64,000 bases of DNA from Aquiflexum gelatinilyticum (GTDB lineage Bacteria > Bacteroidota > Bacteroidia > Cytophagales > Cyclobacteriaceae), in the NCBI RefSeq assembly GCF_024741135.1, contig NZ_JANSUY010000003.1, positions 248,001-312,000 of the forward strand. Reading direction: 5' to 3'. This document shows, one piece after another, positions 17,485 through 25,942 of the stretch. Every line of letters begins with the position of its first letter. The first letter of the stretch is position 1. The notes under the pieces were generated by a model. The model was given only the letters and a program-made list of their open reading frames with translations, was not told the origin of the DNA and did no database searches. The translations under genes and the position numbers were made by a program.

Positions 17485-19155
17485 ATGCAAAGAACACGCG
17501 CACAAGAATCACGGGCAGCCATCGAAAAACTCTATATCACCATGAGACACCTGTTTATGAGGGGTTCTTACAAGCCGATGGGAGTTTCCGGTGAGTCGCT
17601 TGTAGATTCACTTTTGGTGTTGAGTCCTGAGATTTATGGGCTGTTGGGCGACGATGAAAAAATTGAATTGGACGGGTTATTGTACGTAATGGAGCGCCTT
17701 CCGAGAGGAATCGAACAATGTCGCTATATCAGGTTGATCAGCAGGGAAGGATATGAAAACTCTACTTTTTCGGCTATCATCCCTGCCAAACGGAAAAGAA
17801 ACTGTTACCGTGTGGATCAGGATCAGATGTATGTCGAAATGACCCGCGGTCGATCAGATATTTATGATATCCTCACGCACATTACTTTTCTTTATATCGA
17901 ATCAGAAAAAATCAAATCCAACAGCACAGACCATAAAGGAAGAATAGACCTAAACTGGGAAATGTTGGAAAAAACAGTCGAGAAAGAAGTGAACGGTGAG
18001 GAGTTTGACAGAGAAGTGGCTTGCTCTTATCTCAGTCATGTGATCGGAAGGACATTTGATGAGACCCACGAGGCTGTTCAGAAATTTGAATCTTCTCCGC
18101 ACACAAGCAGCCTTTTTTCGATTGTATACCACTTAGGAAAACTTGCTATGGATGAGTTTTTCAACGGCAAAGACAGGGAGATATCCTTTTCGTCTACTTT
18201 GAGACAGCGGGTTGGGCATCACGTATACGGGGAGTTATGGGCCAATGCGATCAAATCAGTTCTTTTTGAAGCGGGATTGATAGAAAGGCCAATCCATATT
18301 ATCTCTGCCAATCTCCATAGTGTGGCTAACACCATCTATGGACATCAGGCATTGGGATTAAATTCTTTCGAAGAAATAGAAAAAATCGCCATGGATATCA
18401 GTACCGGGGCAAAAGTCAATAAAGGCAAAGAGATTTGGAACTTTGCTTTGAAAAATGGCCTCATTGAAGTTCATGATACTTCAGGTACCAATATCAACGT
18501 GCAGCTCATTGATACCGCCAAAATGTCCAATGATTCCCTTATTCCCGGAGTCAAAATCGCTAAAGAAGACAAAAAGAAACCTGTGATTCTGATCATGGAT
18601 TATGCATTTGGTGAGCAGGCTTATGAGTGCTTTGATGAATTGCTCAAACCTTATGACCATATCAATGGTAAGTCTTATCCTTTGAATGTGCTTTCAGCTT
18701 CTATTATGGGAAAAGCAGGAATCCTTACCGGAAAAAAAGGGGACATCATGATCCCCACAAGCCATGTTTTTGAAGGAACAGCTGACAATTATCCTATCAG
18801 GAATGAATTGAAAAAACAAGACTTTGAAGGATATGGCTTGGGCGTGTTTGAGGGTACCATGTTTACGGTTTTAGGTACTTCACTTCAAAACAAGGATGTA
18901 CTTAGCTACTTGATGGAATCAAGCTGGCAGGCCATAGGTTTGGAAATGGAAGGGGCGCATTATCAGAAGGCCATTCAATCAGAAAGTAAGATCAGGCAGA
19001 ACATCTCAAAAAATGTAAAAGTGCTTTATGCGTATTACGCATCTGACAATCCTTTGGAGACAGGAAGCACCCTTGCATCAGGCGCATTGGGTATGGAGGG
19101 GGTCCGTCCGACTTATCTAATAACATATAAAATTTTGGAAAAATTATTCAAATAA
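17485..19155 (+). CDS. Uncharacterised protein with nucleoside phosphorylase/nucleosidase-like C-terminal domain
   Basis: A 556-aa soluble protein, possibly the family catalogued as DUF6909 (recalled, not checked). The first 330 residues are helical and unrecognised. The last 200 resemble the nucleoside phosphorylase-I fold: a Rossmann-like strand VILIMDYAFGEQAYE, then KGDIMIPTSH (Asp420), the ribose-binding-like GLEMEGAH (Glu487, Glu489), and YYASDNP (Asp521) in the place of the catalytic Asp of MTA/SAH nucleosidases and AMP nucleosidase. This suggests an N-glycosidase or phosphorylase with an N-terminal regulatory domain, roughly like AMP nucleosidase, but the substrate is not known. A TAnnTTTG-like element lies at 17444-17451. 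Single gene, ended by the terminator at 19191-19235. Confidence 0.7.
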   Translation: MQRTRAQESRAAIEKLYITMRHLFMRGSYKPMGVSGESLVDSLLVLSPEIYGLLGDDEKIELDGLLYVMERLPRGIEQCRYIRLISREGYENSTFSAIIPAKRKRNCYRVDQDQMYVEMTRGRSDIYDILTHITFLYIESEKIKSNSTDHKGRIDLNWEMLEKTVEKEVNGEEFDREVACSYLSHVIGRTFDETHEAVQKFESSPHTSSLFSIVYHLGKLAMDEFFNGKDREISFSSTLRQRVGHHVYGELWANAIKSVLFEAGLIERPIHIISANLHSVANTIYGHQALGLNSFEEIEKIAMDISTGAKVNKGKEIWNFALKNGLIEVHDTSGTNINVQLIDTAKMSNDSLIPGVKIAKEDKKKPVILIMDYAFGEQAYECFDELLKPYDHINGKSYPLNVLSASIMGKAGILTGKKGDIMIPTSHVFEGTADNYPIRNELKKQDFEGYGLGVFEGTMFTVLGTSLQNKDVLSYLMESSWQAIGLEMEGAHYQKAIQSESKIRQNISKNVKVLYAYYASDNPLETGSTLASGALGMEGVRPTYLITYKILEKLFK

Positions 19156-19190
19156 AATATAGTATTTATTTTATTGTGATTTTTTGTTGA

Positions 19191-19235
19191 AAAACAGAAT
19201 TTTCTCTTGATTATAGGAGGAGATTCTGTTTTTTT
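19191..19235 (+). terminator. Intrinsic terminator
   Basis: A 16-nt imperfect stem (AAAACAGAATTTTCTC at 19191-19206 against GAGGAGATTCTGTTTT ending near 19233, with G-T pairs) followed by a T-run, 35 bp after the stop of the 556-aa gene. Confidence 0.75.
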
Positions 19236-19354
19236 ATTTTGCTTTATTCCATAAAATATCGTTGTGCGATAAATCATACTATTTAATGATTTTCATCATG
19301 TTTTAATGAGATGCATATCCCCAATTTAGCATCATCAAACAAACACAACTGATT

Positions 19355-19930
19355 ATGAAAAACAGATTGAAGACGATATCAACGATAATGGTTTTTATCC
19401 TGATATCAGCAATTTCGACAATTCAAGCACAAACTAAGTACACGCTTTCAGCCTCACCAACTTTAAAAATAGACGGCGGATCTAGTTTGCATGACTGGAC
19501 TATGACGACCAATACCGCAAAAGGAGAAGCCCTTTTGGTAGTGGAAGGCAACCAACTCAAAGGCGTGAAAAGTGCTTCGGTATCTGCCCAGGCTGAAAGT
19601 CTAAAAAGTGGGACGAAGGGTCTGGACAACAACGCTTACAAGGCCCTAGACACAAGCAAGAACAAAGAAATCCGCTTCACTTTAAAAGAGATCACTGGCA
19701 GCGGAAGCAGTTTTCAGGCAAAAGGCGATTTTACAATCGCGGGAGTCACAAAACCTGCATCATTTCCTGTCAAAGTTACCCAAAGTGGAAACAAATTTAC
19801 TTTTGAAGGAAGCTTTGATACAAAACTTACAACGTTTTCCATCACTCCGCCAACGGCCTTGATGGGAACTGTAAAAACAAGAGACGAAGTCAAAATATCA
19901 TTTAAAACAACATTTCAACCTATCAATTAA
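19355..19930 (+). CDS. YceI family periplasmic lipid-binding-like protein
   Basis: A 191-aa YceI-family protein with a signal peptide ending IQAQ. YceI proteins form a lipocalin-like barrel that binds isoprenoid chains such as polyprenyl lipids or quinones. Family features visible are LKIDGGSSLHDWTM near residue 37, EIRFTLKEITG, and GDFTIAGVTKPASFPVKV, followed by TALMGTVKTRDEVKISF. It is first in a YceI-porin-YceI-YceI cluster, 12 bp before the porin, so co-transcription with it is very likely. It is clearly similar to the YceI gene at 21923 (shared SLKSG.K.LD..AY.AL and LSIAG/FTIAG regions). The ligand is unknown. Confidence 0.88.
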   Translation: MKNRLKTISTIMVFILISAISTIQAQTKYTLSASPTLKIDGGSSLHDWTMTTNTAKGEALLVVEGNQLKGVKSASVSAQAESLKSGTKGLDNNAYKALDTSKNKEIRFTLKEITGSGSSFQAKGDFTIAGVTKPASFPVKVTQSGNKFTFEGSFDTKLTTFSITPPTALMGTVKTRDEVKISFKTTFQPIN

Positions 19931-19942
19931 AACCTTTACATC

Positions 19943-21238
19943 ATGAAAAAGTATTTTATTGCTGCGATCGCTTTTGTGGGGTTATCCTTATCCACATTTG
20001 CCCAAGGACTACAGAGAGACTTGCAATTCTGGAGACCTTATGACCAAAGAGGTATCAATATTTTCGAAACCGGAAAAGCTGATACTATCGAATATGAAGG
20101 AATGAAAGTTCGTATTGGGGGTCATTTCACCCAACAATGGCAAAACCTAAGCCATTCAAACACTGCAAATGAAGTGTTGAATGCCAATAATGTGAACCTA
20201 AACAAATTAGCAGATATCGGTGCAGGTACCAACCTTGCCACTGCCAACCTTAACATTGACGTGGCCTTGGCAGATGGTTTGAGATTGAACCTGATTGCTT
20301 ACTTGTCTTCTAGACACCACCCTGAAACCTGGGTAAAAGGTGGCTACTTACAGGTGGATAAATTGAGCTTTCTAAACGTAGGCAATACCGACTGGTTTGA
20401 TAAATACCTTACACTACGAGTGGGACACATGCAGATTAACTATGGTGATGCCCAATTCCGAAGAACTGACAACGGTAACGCTATGTACAACCCGTTCATC
20501 GGAAACTACATTATGGATGCTTTCACTACAGAAGTTGGTGGTGAGTTGTTCTTCCAATCTAACGGTATATTGGCCATGGCTGCTGTCACAGGTGGTGAAA
20601 TTCAAGGTGGTGTAACAAATCCTGCTGCAAGAAAGCCTTCATTTATCGGTAAATTGGGATACGACAAACAACTTTCTGACGATTTGAGAGTGAGATTGAC
20701 AGGTTCTGTCTACACCACTTCAGGTTCAGCAAGAAACACTTTGTGGGGTGGTGACCGTGCAGGTTCAAGATATTACCTAGTGATGGAAAATACCTTGGCT
20801 TCTACTTCTGCCAACTTCACCTCAGGACGTATCAACCCAGGTCAAACAAATAACATCACTGCCCTAGTGGTCAACCCTTTCATTAAATTCCACGGATTGG
20901 AACTCTTTGGTAACTTCGAGCAATCAAAAGGTAGGGCTGCTAACGAAACAGTGGACAGAACTTGGAAACAAACTGGACTTGACCTTGTCTACAGATTTGG
21001 TAGAAACGAAAAATACTACGTTGCAGGAAGGTATAATGAAGTCAACGGTAAATTAGCAGGATCAGGATTGGATGTAAGCCTGGACAGAATCCAGATCGGC
21101 GGCGGATGGTTTGTAACCAAAAATGTTTTAGCTAAATTGGAATACGTTCAGCAGAACTACAGTAACTTTGCTGCTACAGATATCAGAAATGGCGGTAAAT
21201 TCAATGGCCTCATGATTGAAGGTGTAATTGGATTCTAA
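19943..21238 (+). CDS. Outer-membrane porin-like beta-barrel protein
   Basis: A 431-aa outer-membrane barrel: signal peptide to about residue 20 (STFAQ), alternating amphipathic strands throughout, and a terminal-Phe beta-signal (MIEGVIGF). The conserved start LQRDLQFWRPYDQRGINIFE and the barrel pattern resemble porins of the phosphate/anion-selective type in Bacteroidota, but the transported solute cannot be read. Codon use is visibly more selective than in neighbours (frequent AAC, GGT, ACC, CTT/TTG), suggesting high expression. It sits 12 bp after one YceI gene and 12 bp before another, so the porin and YceI proteins probably work together. Confidence 0.85.
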   Translation: MKKYFIAAIAFVGLSLSTFAQGLQRDLQFWRPYDQRGINIFETGKADTIEYEGMKVRIGGHFTQQWQNLSHSNTANEVLNANNVNLNKLADIGAGTNLATANLNIDVALADGLRLNLIAYLSSRHHPETWVKGGYLQVDKLSFLNVGNTDWFDKYLTLRVGHMQINYGDAQFRRTDNGNAMYNPFIGNYIMDAFTTEVGGELFFQSNGILAMAAVTGGEIQGGVTNPAARKPSFIGKLGYDKQLSDDLRVRLTGSVYTTSGSARNTLWGGDRAGSRYYLVMENTLASTSANFTSGRINPGQTNNITALVVNPFIKFHGLELFGNFEQSKGRAANETVDRTWKQTGLDLVYRFGRNEKYYVAGRYNEVNGKLAGSGLDVSLDRIQIGGGWFVTKNVLAKLEYVQQNYSNFAATDIRNGGKFNGLMIEGVIGF

Positions 21239-21250
21239 TAATAAATTAGC

Positions 21251-21775
21251 ATGATGCGTATCCTTCTAGCCTTGATTTTGATTCTCCTGAATCCCGAAAC
21301 AAAAGAGAGAGAGGTAATAGTTACCAGAAAGATGATCACAGTAAGTGGTCAGACCTCGATCGGCGGATTTAGCTGTGATTATTCAAAAGTAGGCTTGAAG
21401 GATACGTTATTTATTGACTTTGAAGGAACACCAAAAGAAATGGTTTTTGATATCCCGGTCAGGGATTTTTCCTGCGGCAATTTTTTGATAAACCGGGATT
21501 TTAGAAATACAATAAAATCAGACAAATTCCCCTCAGCCCGTGTCAAAGTACAAAACCTCAAGTCCAATTATGGACATTATACCTGCGATCTTTCAGTAAC
21601 CTTAGTAGGAAAAAAATTAGATTTTTCATCCCTTGTTTTGAAAAGAGTTCCCGAAGGACTTCACGCAAATCTGATTTTGAGTTTTGAAGAACTGAATTTG
21701 GAAGCACCAAAAAAAATGGGGGGACTTGTCAAAGTTGAAGAAAAACTTACCTTAGATTTTACATTAGGTTTCTGA
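21251..21775 (+). CDS. YceI-like protein, divergent, cysteine-containing
   Basis: A 174-aa protein related to YceI: it keeps the pattern of a beta-rich domain that starts with a short hydrophobic leader (MRILLALILILL) and includes FRNTIKSDKFPSARVKVQNL and CDLSVTLVGKKLDF, matching the YceI region where a residue swap is made in other members. It carries three cysteines (GGFSCDYS, DFSCGNFL, YTCDLS), absent from the other two YceI proteins here. The leader lacks a good cleavage site, so secretion is likely but not certain. It lies 12 bp after the porin, so belongs to the same operon. Confidence 0.72.
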   Translation: MMRILLALILILLNPETKEREVIVTRKMITVSGQTSIGGFSCDYSKVGLKDTLFIDFEGTPKEMVFDIPVRDFSCGNFLINRDFRNTIKSDKFPSARVKVQNLKSNYGHYTCDLSVTLVGKKLDFSSLVLKRVPEGLHANLILSFEELNLEAPKKMGGLVKVEEKLTLDFTLGF

Positions 21776-21922
21776 ATTTGTTTTCGGGTAAATGCATTTT
21801 TTATTGTAGTAGATTGGTTTAATGAGCATGATATTTTTAGACTGAGAGAGTCAAGCCCTTTTCCTGTTATTACCTGAGTTTGTTATTGAATAAAGTTAAA
21901 CTTTCAATTTTCAAAATTAGCT

Positions 21923-22495
21923 ATGAAAAATACCAAAATTTTGATGCTTATAGCCGCTTGTTTTGTTTGGATGGCTTCGATTATTCATCCACTGCAAGGA
22001 CAGACTTCCTACACGCTTTCTCCATCTTCTGAACTCAAAATCGTGGGCAAATCAAATATCAGGACCTGGACCCTTACCTCAACTTCCGCAATTGGGAAAG
22101 GTCAGTTTTTGATTGAGGGTACAGAGTTAAAAGAGATCAAAAGTCTTTGGGTAGAAATGGAATCTGAGAGTTTGAAAAGCGGGAACAAAGCACTTGATAA
22201 GCACGCCTATGAAGCTTTGAAAACAGAAGAATACAAACACATAAATTTTAGCCTGAAGGAAATCAAAGGTTCGGGCTTTCTTTTGGAGGCGAGAGGAGAT
22301 TTGTCAATTGCAGGAATCACCAAGGAAGTAAATTTTCCTGTGAAAGTTAGTCAGGAAGAAAATCGGATCAATTTTAAGGGTGAATTGCCAATTAAATTTT
22401 CTGATTTCAAACTCAATACACCTACCAACTTGATGGGCTTGATAAAAACTTTGGATGACGCCAAAATTTATTTCAATACTGATTTCACGAAGTGA
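21923..22495 (+). CDS. YceI family protein
   Basis: A 190-aa YceI-family periplasmic protein with a signal peptide (ending PLQGQ). It is a close paralog of the first YceI gene at 19355: both share SYTLSPSSELKI/KYTLSASPTLKI, ESLKSGNKALD/ESLKSGTKGLD and LSIAGITKEVNFPVKV/FTIAGVTKPASFPVKV. It is separated from the preceding YceI gene by 147 bp, so it may have its own promoter. It ends 33 bp from the convergent argH stop. Confidence 0.87.
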   Translation: MKNTKILMLIAACFVWMASIIHPLQGQTSYTLSPSSELKIVGKSNIRTWTLTSTSAIGKGQFLIEGTELKEIKSLWVEMESESLKSGNKALDKHAYEALKTEEYKHINFSLKEIKGSGFLLEARGDLSIAGITKEVNFPVKVSQEENRINFKGELPIKFSDFKLNTPTNLMGLIKTLDDAKIYFNTDFTK

Positions 22496-22527
22496 CCATC
22501 CTCATCGGTTAGAATAAAATATTTGGC

Positions 22528-23865
22528 TCAGATTTTCATTAGGTTTTCCAAAGCCACATTCACTTTTTCAAAATCAAACTTCTGAATTGCCTTTTCCATC
22601 TTTTCAGTGATTTCATTTGAGCAAAGATTTCCGATACTGCCTTCATGGGTATGGGCCACTTGGTTCTGATCGGGATAGAATTCGCCTTTTTCTATATCCA
22701 TGCCGACTTTTTTATACGCATCACGGAAAGGCATTCCTTTTAATACCAGATTATTGACCACTTCAACGCTGAAAGCATGTCTGAAAAATGGGTCTGCAAG
22801 GATGTTTTGTTTGACTTTTATTTCATTCAACATGAAAGTACTCATCCTGATGCAATCCAATAAATTTTCAATTCCCGGAAAAAGAACTTCCTTCAACAAT
22901 TGAAGGTCTCGGTGATAACCTGTGGTGGTATTGGTCAACATCAAAGTGATAGTATTCGGCATTCCTTGAAGTTGGTTGGTTTTTGCACGGATCAATTCAA
23001 AAACATCGGGATTCTTTTTATGGGGCATGATGCTGCTACCTGTGGTCAGGTCATCCGGAAAGGTGATGAATCCAAAATGCTGGTTCATAAAAATACAGAC
23101 ATCCGCAGCCAATCTATTCAAAGTTCCTGAAATACCCGCTATTGCAAAAGCGATGGTCTTTTCTGTTTTACCACGGCTGTTTTGAGCGTTGATGACATTG
23201 TGGTGGAGGTCGTCAAACCCAAGAAGTTTGGTGGTCAGTGTCCGGTCCAATGGAAAAGAAGACCCATAACCTGCTGCCGAACCAAGTGGGTTTTTGTTGG
23301 AGAGTCTGTAAGCTGCATAAAGCAAATCCAAATCCTCGGTAAGACCTTCTGCAAAAGAACCAAACCATAAACCGAAAGAAGACGGCATCGCCAATTGGGT
23401 ATGGGTATAACCCGGCATGAGATCGTTTTTATGTTTCTCTGAAAGTTGGATCAATAAGCCAAAGAGTTCCTCGGTAGCTTCTACGATTTCTCTGATGGCC
23501 GCCCTATAATACAATTTGAGGTCTACCAAGACCTGGTCGTTTCGGGAACGGCCACTGTGGAGTTTTTTTCCGGCTTCTCCATACCTGTGTGTCAATAGGA
23601 ATTCAACTTGGGAGTGGACATCTTCCACACCTTCTTCAATTTTGAACTGCCCTTTTTCTATTTCCAGATAGATTTCTTTCAGTCCTGTTTTTAGCATTAT
23701 CAGGTCATCAGCTTCTAATAAGCCAATTTTTTCTAACATGATGGCATGTGCCATTGAACCCAAAACATCAAATGGTGCAAGAATGACATCAAATTCAGGA
23801 TCTCTGCCGATAGTGAATCTTTCAACTTCTTTTTTTGAGCCTGTATTTTTTTGCCAGAGTTTCAT
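22528..23865 (-). CDS. argH: Argininosuccinate lyase
   Basis: A 445-aa argininosuccinate lyase, which splits argininosuccinate into arginine and fumarate, the last step of arginine synthesis. The fumarase/aspartase-superfamily signature GSSIMPHKKNPD is present (about residue 281) with the catalytic Ser. Other family blocks are HSGRSRNDQV (about 102) and PGYTHTQLAMP. The start MKLWQKNTGSKKEVERFTIGRD is normal for Bacteroidota members. Last gene of the arg operon, 113 bp after argE'; the gap carries short repeats, so it could be partly independent. Confidence 0.95.
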   Translation of the reverse strand: MKLWQKNTGSKKEVERFTIGRDPEFDVILAPFDVLGSMAHAIMLEKIGLLEADDLIMLKTGLKEIYLEIEKGQFKIEEGVEDVHSQVEFLLTHRYGEAGKKLHSGRSRNDQVLVDLKLYYRAAIREIVEATEELFGLLIQLSEKHKNDLMPGYTHTQLAMPSSFGLWFGSFAEGLTEDLDLLYAAYRLSNKNPLGSAAGYGSSFPLDRTLTTKLLGFDDLHHNVINAQNSRGKTEKTIAFAIAGISGTLNRLAADVCIFMNQHFGFITFPDDLTTGSSIMPHKKNPDVFELIRAKTNQLQGMPNTITLMLTNTTTGYHRDLQLLKEVLFPGIENLLDCIRMSTFMLNEIKVKQNILADPFFRHAFSVEVVNNLVLKGMPFRDAYKKVGMDIEKGEFYPDQNQVAHTHEGSIGNLCSNEITEKMEKAIQKFDFEKVNVALENLMKI

Positions 23866-23915
23866 GGTTGGTAATTGAGTTATTGGTTAATAAGTAACTT
23901 GTTATTGAGTTATTT

Positions 23916-23965
23916 GAAATAAATGGAAATAAGGCGGAAATAGAAATGAAATAAGGTCGAAATAG
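23916..23965 (+). repeat. 11-bp-period GAAATA repeat tract between argE' and argH
   Basis: GAAATA units start at 23916, 23926, 23937, 23948 and 23959 (10, 11, 11, 11 bp apart), with similar linkers (AGGCG, AGGTC). Related units lie downstream of the M28 peptidase gene (15380-15432). The preceding 23866-23910 is also low-complexity (GAGTTATT/GGTTAATAAG). No gene is present. Confidence 0.65.
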
Positions 23966-23978
23966 TTCTTGAGTAATT

Positions 23979-25061
23979 TTAGGGTAATTGGAAGTAATTT
24001 TCAAGTAAAGCAATGTATCCGTGGATCCCTTCTTGGATTTCTTTGAAATAAATGAATTCGTCTGCGGTATGTGAACGTGCAGAGTCCCCTGGTCCGATTT
24101 TGACTGAAGGAAAGGGAATCAAAGCTTGGTCCGAAAGGGTAGGGCTACCGTAAGTTTCTAGACCCAACATTTTCCCTACTTTCAATATTTTATGATCATC
24201 GGGTACTTTTGAGGAATTCAACCGGAGTGATCGGGGATTCAATTCAGCTTTAAGAATGTTCTTTAATTCAGCGAGTGCCTCTTCCAAAGTATAGCTGTCA
24301 GTGACTCTGACGTCAAGTGTATAGGTACAGGTATCAGGGACAACATTGTGCTGGGAACCTGCTTGAATGATGGTCGCGGTCACCTTGGTTTTTCCCAGAT
24401 AAGGAGATTCCTTTTTGAATTGGTACTCCCGCAATTTATTCAAATCATCCAGAGCTTTATATATCGCATTTTCACCTTCTTCCCTTGCCGCATGTCCTGC
24501 TTTTCCTTTTACAGTAGCGTCAATGACGAGCAGTCCTTTTTCTGCCACAGCCATTTGCATCAAAGTTGGTTCTCCTACGATGGCGAGTTCCAATTCCGGA
24601 AGTTCGTTCAATATACTTTCTACGCCGTTTTTTCCCGATATTTCTTCCTCAGCCGTAGCCGCCAAAATCAGGTTATAGGGAATATCTTTTTCGTAAAAAT
24701 AACAGAAAGCCCCAATCAAACTTACTAAACATCCGCCTGCATCATTACTTCCCAATCCATAAATTCGGCCATCTTCTATGATTGCTTTGAAAGGATCTTT
24801 GGTATAACCCGCATTTGGCTTGACTGTGTCATGGTGAGAATTAAGTAGTATGTTGGGTTTTATGGGATTAAAAAGCTTGTTAAATGCCCAAATGTTATTT
24901 CCTTTTCGGTGGGCTTTGATGCCCATTTTCTCTAAAAAATCGGCAATTAAGTCTCCGGTTTTTTCCTCTTCCTTACTAAATGACGGAGTCTCTATCATCG
25001 AAACCAACAAAGAGATGGCCTCTTCATAAAGACTTTGGAACGAAGGATTGGAGTAATTCAT
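23979..25061 (-). CDS. M20 family deacylase of the N-acylated arginine pathway (N-acyl-citrulline deacylase)
   Basis: A 360-aa M20-family zinc hydrolase related to ArgE/DapE. The metal and catalytic residues are visible: HHDT (His, Asp; about residue 78), GSNDAGG (bridging Asp), AAEEEISG (Glu pair), VGEPT, and the C-terminal SHTADEF (His). In Bacteroidota arginine operons this enzyme acts after the transcarbamylase, removing the acyl group from N-acylcitrulline; given Val90 of the ArgF' encoded nearby, that group is probably succinyl. I use ATG at 25059-25061; the longer frame to 25181 runs into argB and lacks family similarity. It follows argB by 29 bp. Confidence 0.88.
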   Translation of the reverse strand: MNYSNPSFQSLYEEAISLLVSMIETPSFSKEEEKTGDLIADFLEKMGIKAHRKGNNIWAFNKLFNPIKPNILLNSHHDTVKPNAGYTKDPFKAIIEDGRIYGLGSNDAGGCLVSLIGAFCYFYEKDIPYNLILAATAEEEISGKNGVESILNELPELELAIVGEPTLMQMAVAEKGLLVIDATVKGKAGHAAREEGENAIYKALDDLNKLREYQFKKESPYLGKTKVTATIIQAGSQHNVVPDTCTYTLDVRVTDSYTLEEALAELKNILKAELNPRSLRLNSSKVPDDHKILKVGKMLGLETYGSPTLSDQALIPFPSVKIGPGDSARSHTADEFIYFKEIQEGIHGYIALLENYFQLP

Positions 25062-25090
25062 AGTGAATTTATAATTTACCTGACTCGAGG

Positions 25091-25891
25091 TCAGTATAAG
25101 TCGTAGCGGTGTTTTTCGATAGTGGTACCCGAAAGTTTTCCTTTTGCTGCTAACAGAAGATTTTCTGCTTTTCCAATCCAAACAAAGTTGACTCCCTTGT
25201 TCAAGGCCGCGAAGGCGTTGTCCAATTTTGGGATCATACCAGAGTGGATGACGTTCTCTTTTTTGAGCTCAGCGTAGATTTCCTCATTGATCATGGGGAT
25301 GATCGAGTTGTCGTTATGTTCATCGATCAGGACCCCTGACTTATTAAAGCAATAGTAAAGGTTGACTTTGTGGTTTTTGGAGAGGTTGGTGGCAAGCTCG
25401 GATGCGATGCTGTCGGCATTGGTATTTAGTAATTGGCCTTTCTTGTCATGGGTAATGGCACAAACCACCGGAATGATATCCTTATCGAGGAGCATTTGGA
25501 TCAGGTCTACATTGACTTCCTTGATATCCCCCACAAATCCATAATCGATCGTTTTGACAGGTCTTTTATCAGACCTGATCAGGTTTCCGTCCGCGCCGGT
25601 CATACCAATGGCGTTTTGTTTGAGACCTTGGAGTTTTGCGACTACCTGTTTGTTGATCAAGCCTGCATAGACCATGGTCACTATATCAAGCGTCTCCTTG
25701 TCTGTAATCCTTCTTCCGTCCACCATTTCGGGCATGACCCCGAGGCTTTCGCCAAATTTGGTGGCCATGATTCCTCCTCCATGAACAAGGATTTTCTTTC
25801 CCGGAAATCTGGAAAAAAGGAAGAGAAACTCTTCCAACTTTGCCGGAAAGTCAATGACATTTCCTCCGATTTTGATGATGCTGATATTCAT
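25091..25891 (-). CDS. argB: N-acylglutamate kinase
   Basis: A 266-aa amino-acid kinase-fold enzyme phosphorylating N-acetyl- (or N-succinyl-) glutamate. Family motifs are KIGGNVID (residue 7 onward), VHGGG (about 37), the substrate loop GRRIT, GMTGADGN, and the ATP-side NTNADSIASELA. The protein starts directly with the first strand and has no N-terminal kinked helix of the type that makes hexameric kinases arginine-sensitive, so feedback inhibition by arginine is unlikely at this step (inference). It is co-transcribed with argF' upstream (51 bp) and argE' downstream. Confidence 0.93.
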   Translation of the reverse strand: MNISIIKIGGNVIDFPAKLEEFLFLFSRFPGKKILVHGGGIMATKFGESLGVMPEMVDGRRITDKETLDIVTMVYAGLINKQVVAKLQGLKQNAIGMTGADGNLIRSDKRPVKTIDYGFVGDIKEVNVDLIQMLLDKDIIPVVCAITHDKKGQLLNTNADSIASELATNLSKNHKVNLYYCFNKSGVLIDEHNDNSIIPMINEEIYAELKKENVIHSGMIPKLDNAFAALNKGVNFVWIGKAENLLLAAKGKLSGTTIEKHRYDLY

Positions 25892-25942
25892 GATTTGTTA
25901 GGTTTGAGCTGATGGGTTTTTCCACTAAGGTTAGACCCCAGA

